55,213 nucleotides of DNA, taken from Corallococcus carmarthensis. Lineage in GTDB: Bacteria > Myxococcota > Myxococcia > Myxococcales > Myxococcaceae. The stretch lies in assembly GCF_003611695.1 (NCBI RefSeq), contig NZ_RAWE01000046.1:1-55213 (forward strand), in the 5' to 3' direction. The translations under genes and the position numbers were made by a program. The notes beneath the pieces are model-generated. The model was not told the DNA's origin. It worked only from the letters and a program-made list of their open reading frames with translations, and searched no databases. This document shows, piece by piece, positions 53,547 through 55,213 of the stretch (within the stretch, counting starts at the first letter, position 1; each line of letters starts with the position of its first letter).

Positions 53547-54797
53547 ATGAAGAAGCGGGTTGGAATCGAAGCGCTGGCGGTGGCGGTCCCCCGGCGGTAC
53601 GTGGACATCGAAGACCTGGCGCGGGCGCGCGGCGTGGACCCGGCGAAGTTCACCGCGGGCCTGGGCGCGAAGGAGATGGCGGTCAACGACCCGGGTGAGG
53701 ACTCCGTGTCGCTGGCGGCCACGGCGGCCGCGCGGCTCATCCAGCAGCAGGGCGTGGACACGTCCAAGCTGGGCATGCTGGTGGTGGGCACCGAGACGGG
53801 CGTGGACCACTCGAAGCCCATCGCGTCGCACGTGCACGGCCTCTTGAAGCTGCCGCGCGCCATGCGCACGTTCGACTCGCAGCACGCCTGCTACGGCGGC
53901 ACGGCGGGCCTGATGGCGGCGGCGGAGTGGATTGCGTCCGGCGCCGCGGCGGGGCGCTCCGCGCTGGTGGTGTGCACGGACATCGCGCGCTACGGCCTGA
54001 AGACGGCGGGCGAGCCCACGCAGGGCGGCGGCGCGGTGGCGCTGCTGGTGTCGGAGACGCCGGACCTGCTGGCGCTGGACGTGGGGCTCAACGGCGTGAG
54101 CACCGCGGACGTGTACGACTTCTGGCGGCCGGTGGGCCGGCGCGAGGCGCTGGTGGACGGGCACTACTCCATCACCTGCTACCTGGACGCCATGGCGGGT
54201 GCGTACCGGGGCTGGCGCGAGCGCGCGCTGGAGCAGGGGCTGGTGCGGTGGGATTCGAAGCTGCCCAGCGAGCAGCTGGCGCGCATCCTCTACCACGTGC
54301 CCTTCTGCAAGATGGCGCGCAAGGCGCACGCGCAGGTGCGGCTGTGCGACCTGGAGGACTCCAGCAACGGGCCGGTGACGCCCGAAGCCCGCGACGAGTC
54401 CGCGAAGTCGCAGGCCAGCTACGACGCGCAGGTGGCGAAGTCGCTGGGGCTGAACGCCCGGGTGGGCAACGTCTACACGGCGTCGCTGTACCTGGCGCTC
54501 GCGGGCCAGCTGCACGCGGAGGGCGCGGCGCTGGCGAATCAGCGCATCGGCCTCCTGTCCTACGGCAGCGGCTCCTGCGCGGAGTTCTTCTCCGGCATCG
54601 TCGGTGAGAAGGCGGCGGAGCGCATGGCCCGCGCGGACCTGGACACGGTGTTGGCGAAGCGCGAGCGCGTGTCGGTGGAGGAGTACGAGCGGCTGATGAA
54701 CCTGCCCTACGACGCGCCGGAGGCGATTGCTCCGGAGCCGGGCACGTTCCGGCTGGCGGAGATCCACGAGTTCCGCCGCAAGTACGCGGGCGCTTGA
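53547..54797 (+). CDS. mvaS: MvaS, 3-hydroxymethylglutaryl-CoA synthase
   Basis: 416 residues. Condenses acetyl-CoA with acetoacetyl-CoA to HMG-CoA, the entry step of this isovaleryl-CoA route and of the mevalonate pathway. Thiolase-like fold with catalytic Cys115 (SQHACYGGTAGL), catalytic Glu in VVGTETGVDHSKP and catalytic His in ILYHVPFCKMARKAH; SYGSGSCAEFFSG near the C-terminus. GAGGAG lies 7 nt before the ATG. Last gene of the operon, followed by a strong hairpin. No other mevalonate genes are in the window, so a dedicated role in isovaleryl-CoA supply is inferred. Confidence 0.95.
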   Translation: MKKRVGIEALAVAVPRRYVDIEDLARARGVDPAKFTAGLGAKEMAVNDPGEDSVSLAATAAARLIQQQGVDTSKLGMLVVGTETGVDHSKPIASHVHGLLKLPRAMRTFDSQHACYGGTAGLMAAAEWIASGAAAGRSALVVCTDIARYGLKTAGEPTQGGGAVALLVSETPDLLALDVGLNGVSTADVYDFWRPVGRREALVDGHYSITCYLDAMAGAYRGWRERALEQGLVRWDSKLPSEQLARILYHVPFCKMARKAHAQVRLCDLEDSSNGPVTPEARDESAKSQASYDAQVAKSLGLNARVGNVYTASLYLALAGQLHAEGAALANQRIGLLSYGSGSCAEFFSGIVGEKAAERMARADLDTVLAKRERVSVEEYERLMNLPYDAPEAIAPEPGTFRLAEIHEFRRKYAGA

Positions 54798-54825
54798 GGC
54801 CAGTGTCTGGAGTTTGAGGCAGCTC

Positions 54826-54861
54826 ACGGGCGATGCGCGCTGGTCGGCGTGCATCGCCCGT
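54826..54861 (+). terminator. Hairpin terminator of the aib operon
   Basis: ACGGGCGATGC (54826-54836) and GCATCGCCCGT (54851-54861) form a perfect 11-bp stem with a 14-nt loop, 28 nt after the mvaS stop. No T-run follows. Confidence 0.6.
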
Positions 54862-54883
54862 TCGCGTACTCGGTAGTCAAGAG

Positions 54884-55213
54884 GTAAGCGTTCACGGGGT
54901 GGTGCTCGCCTGAGGGGGCGGTGAGGCAGCGAACGGTGGGCCTCACCACGCTCGACGTGGGCCGGGGGCGGATTAGAAATAATGGGGCGTGGCCACGCCC
55001 GACCCAAGAGATGCGCGTATCGCGGAGCTGGAGCGACTGCTGAGCGCTGCGCTCGCGCGAATCGAGCAGCAGGAGGCTCGCATTGCGCAGCAGGAGGCTC
55101 GCATCGCAGAGCTGGAGGCGCGGCTGCGGAGTACCTCGCGCAATTCCTCGAAGCCTCCGTCCTCGGACCCACCCGGTACGCCGCCCAGGAAGTCGGAGCC
55201 GACGGGGCGTAAG
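54884..55213 (+). mobile_element. IS66-family element, left end, running out of the window
   Basis: GTAAGCG at 54884-54890 is the characteristic IS66 terminal sequence. It is followed within about 100 bp by the start of a TnpC-like transposase. The right end is outside the window, so completeness and target duplication cannot be judged. Confidence 0.65.
54989..55213 (+). CDS. IS66 transposase (TnpC-like), N-terminal 75 residues
   Basis: Frame open to the last base. GTG 54989 starts a protein with a coiled-coil region (ELERLLSAALARIEQQEARI, then repeated QQEARIA) and the diagnostic IS66 motif LRSTSRNSSKPPSSDPPG, followed by RKSEPTGRK. Another frame from ATG 54982 is open but lacks recognisable sequence. 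The DDE catalytic domain would lie beyond the window. No tnpA/tnpB genes precede it here. Confidence 0.8.
   Translation, partial: MATPDPRDARIAELERLLSAALARIEQQEARIAQQEARIAELEARLRSTSRNSSKPPSSDPPGTPPRKSEPTGRK

Noticed and set aside
54982-55212. ATG-started frame at the window end
   Set aside because: The overlapping GTG frame from 54989 carries the diagnostic IS66 SRNSSKPPSSDPP motif; the ATG frame is a shadow.

Overview
The window is GC-rich, densely coded DNA from a myxobacterium of the Myxococcus/Corallococcus type. The strongest taxonomic evidence is the complete alternative isovaleryl-CoA operon (aibR-aibA-aibB-aibC-mvaS) at 50181-54797, a pathway known from Myxococcales. Supporting signs are kelch/Cys-rich secreted proteins, a giant RHS protein, CHAT and STAND proteins, an NtrC-type enhancer-binding protein and many ATGA/GTGA gene overlaps.

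Layout. 1-7385: two secreted Cys-rich repeat proteins (the first cut by the window edge), separated by a membrane protein/DUF2071-like pair, a fossil copy of the second protein's gene start, and a truncated methyltransferase remnant. 7815-11360: an export operon of FKBP prolyl isomerase, GHSQGG lipase and HELAH metallopeptidase with a ricin-like lectin domain. 11392-13612: a lipoprotein coupled to a membrane-anchored protein with two L7/L12-C-terminal-like motifs, then an unrelated lipoprotein. 13677-24179 (minus strand): a 2847-residue RHS protein followed by two genes whose products are tandem paralogues of an unrecognised family. 24451-26434: an IS5-family (IS427-like) element sitting inside a toxin-like gene whose Imm11-like immunity gene survives. 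26650-28955: glutaminase, DUF4239 membrane protein, Nudix hydrolase.

29280-36403 is the most unusual block. A CHAT protease fused to a degenerate SIR2-like domain overlaps by 4 bp a transmembrane STAND ATPase with 16 WD40 repeats. A second caspase-clan protease converges on it. This looks like a signalling-NTPase-gated protease (immunity or programmed-death-like) system.

36672-50000 is signalling and envelope: two stand-alone receivers, an operon of OmpA/TSP3 protein, FecR-domain protein and CHASE2 protein, a receiver-GAF-PAS-GGDEF-like protein with a broken GGDEF motif, a flavin-dependent luciferase-like oxidoreductase, and a histidine kinase/NtrC-type regulator pair. Immediately downstream of the regulator gene lie two in-phase TGGC-N5-GCCA dyads and a well-spaced -24/-12 (sigma54) promoter in front of a degenerate-receiver gene. 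50068-54861 is the aib operon with a promoter overlapped by two identical 18-bp palindromes (probable AibR operators) and a terminal hairpin. The window ends inside an IS66-type element.

All functional calls come from reading motifs; no database search was run.
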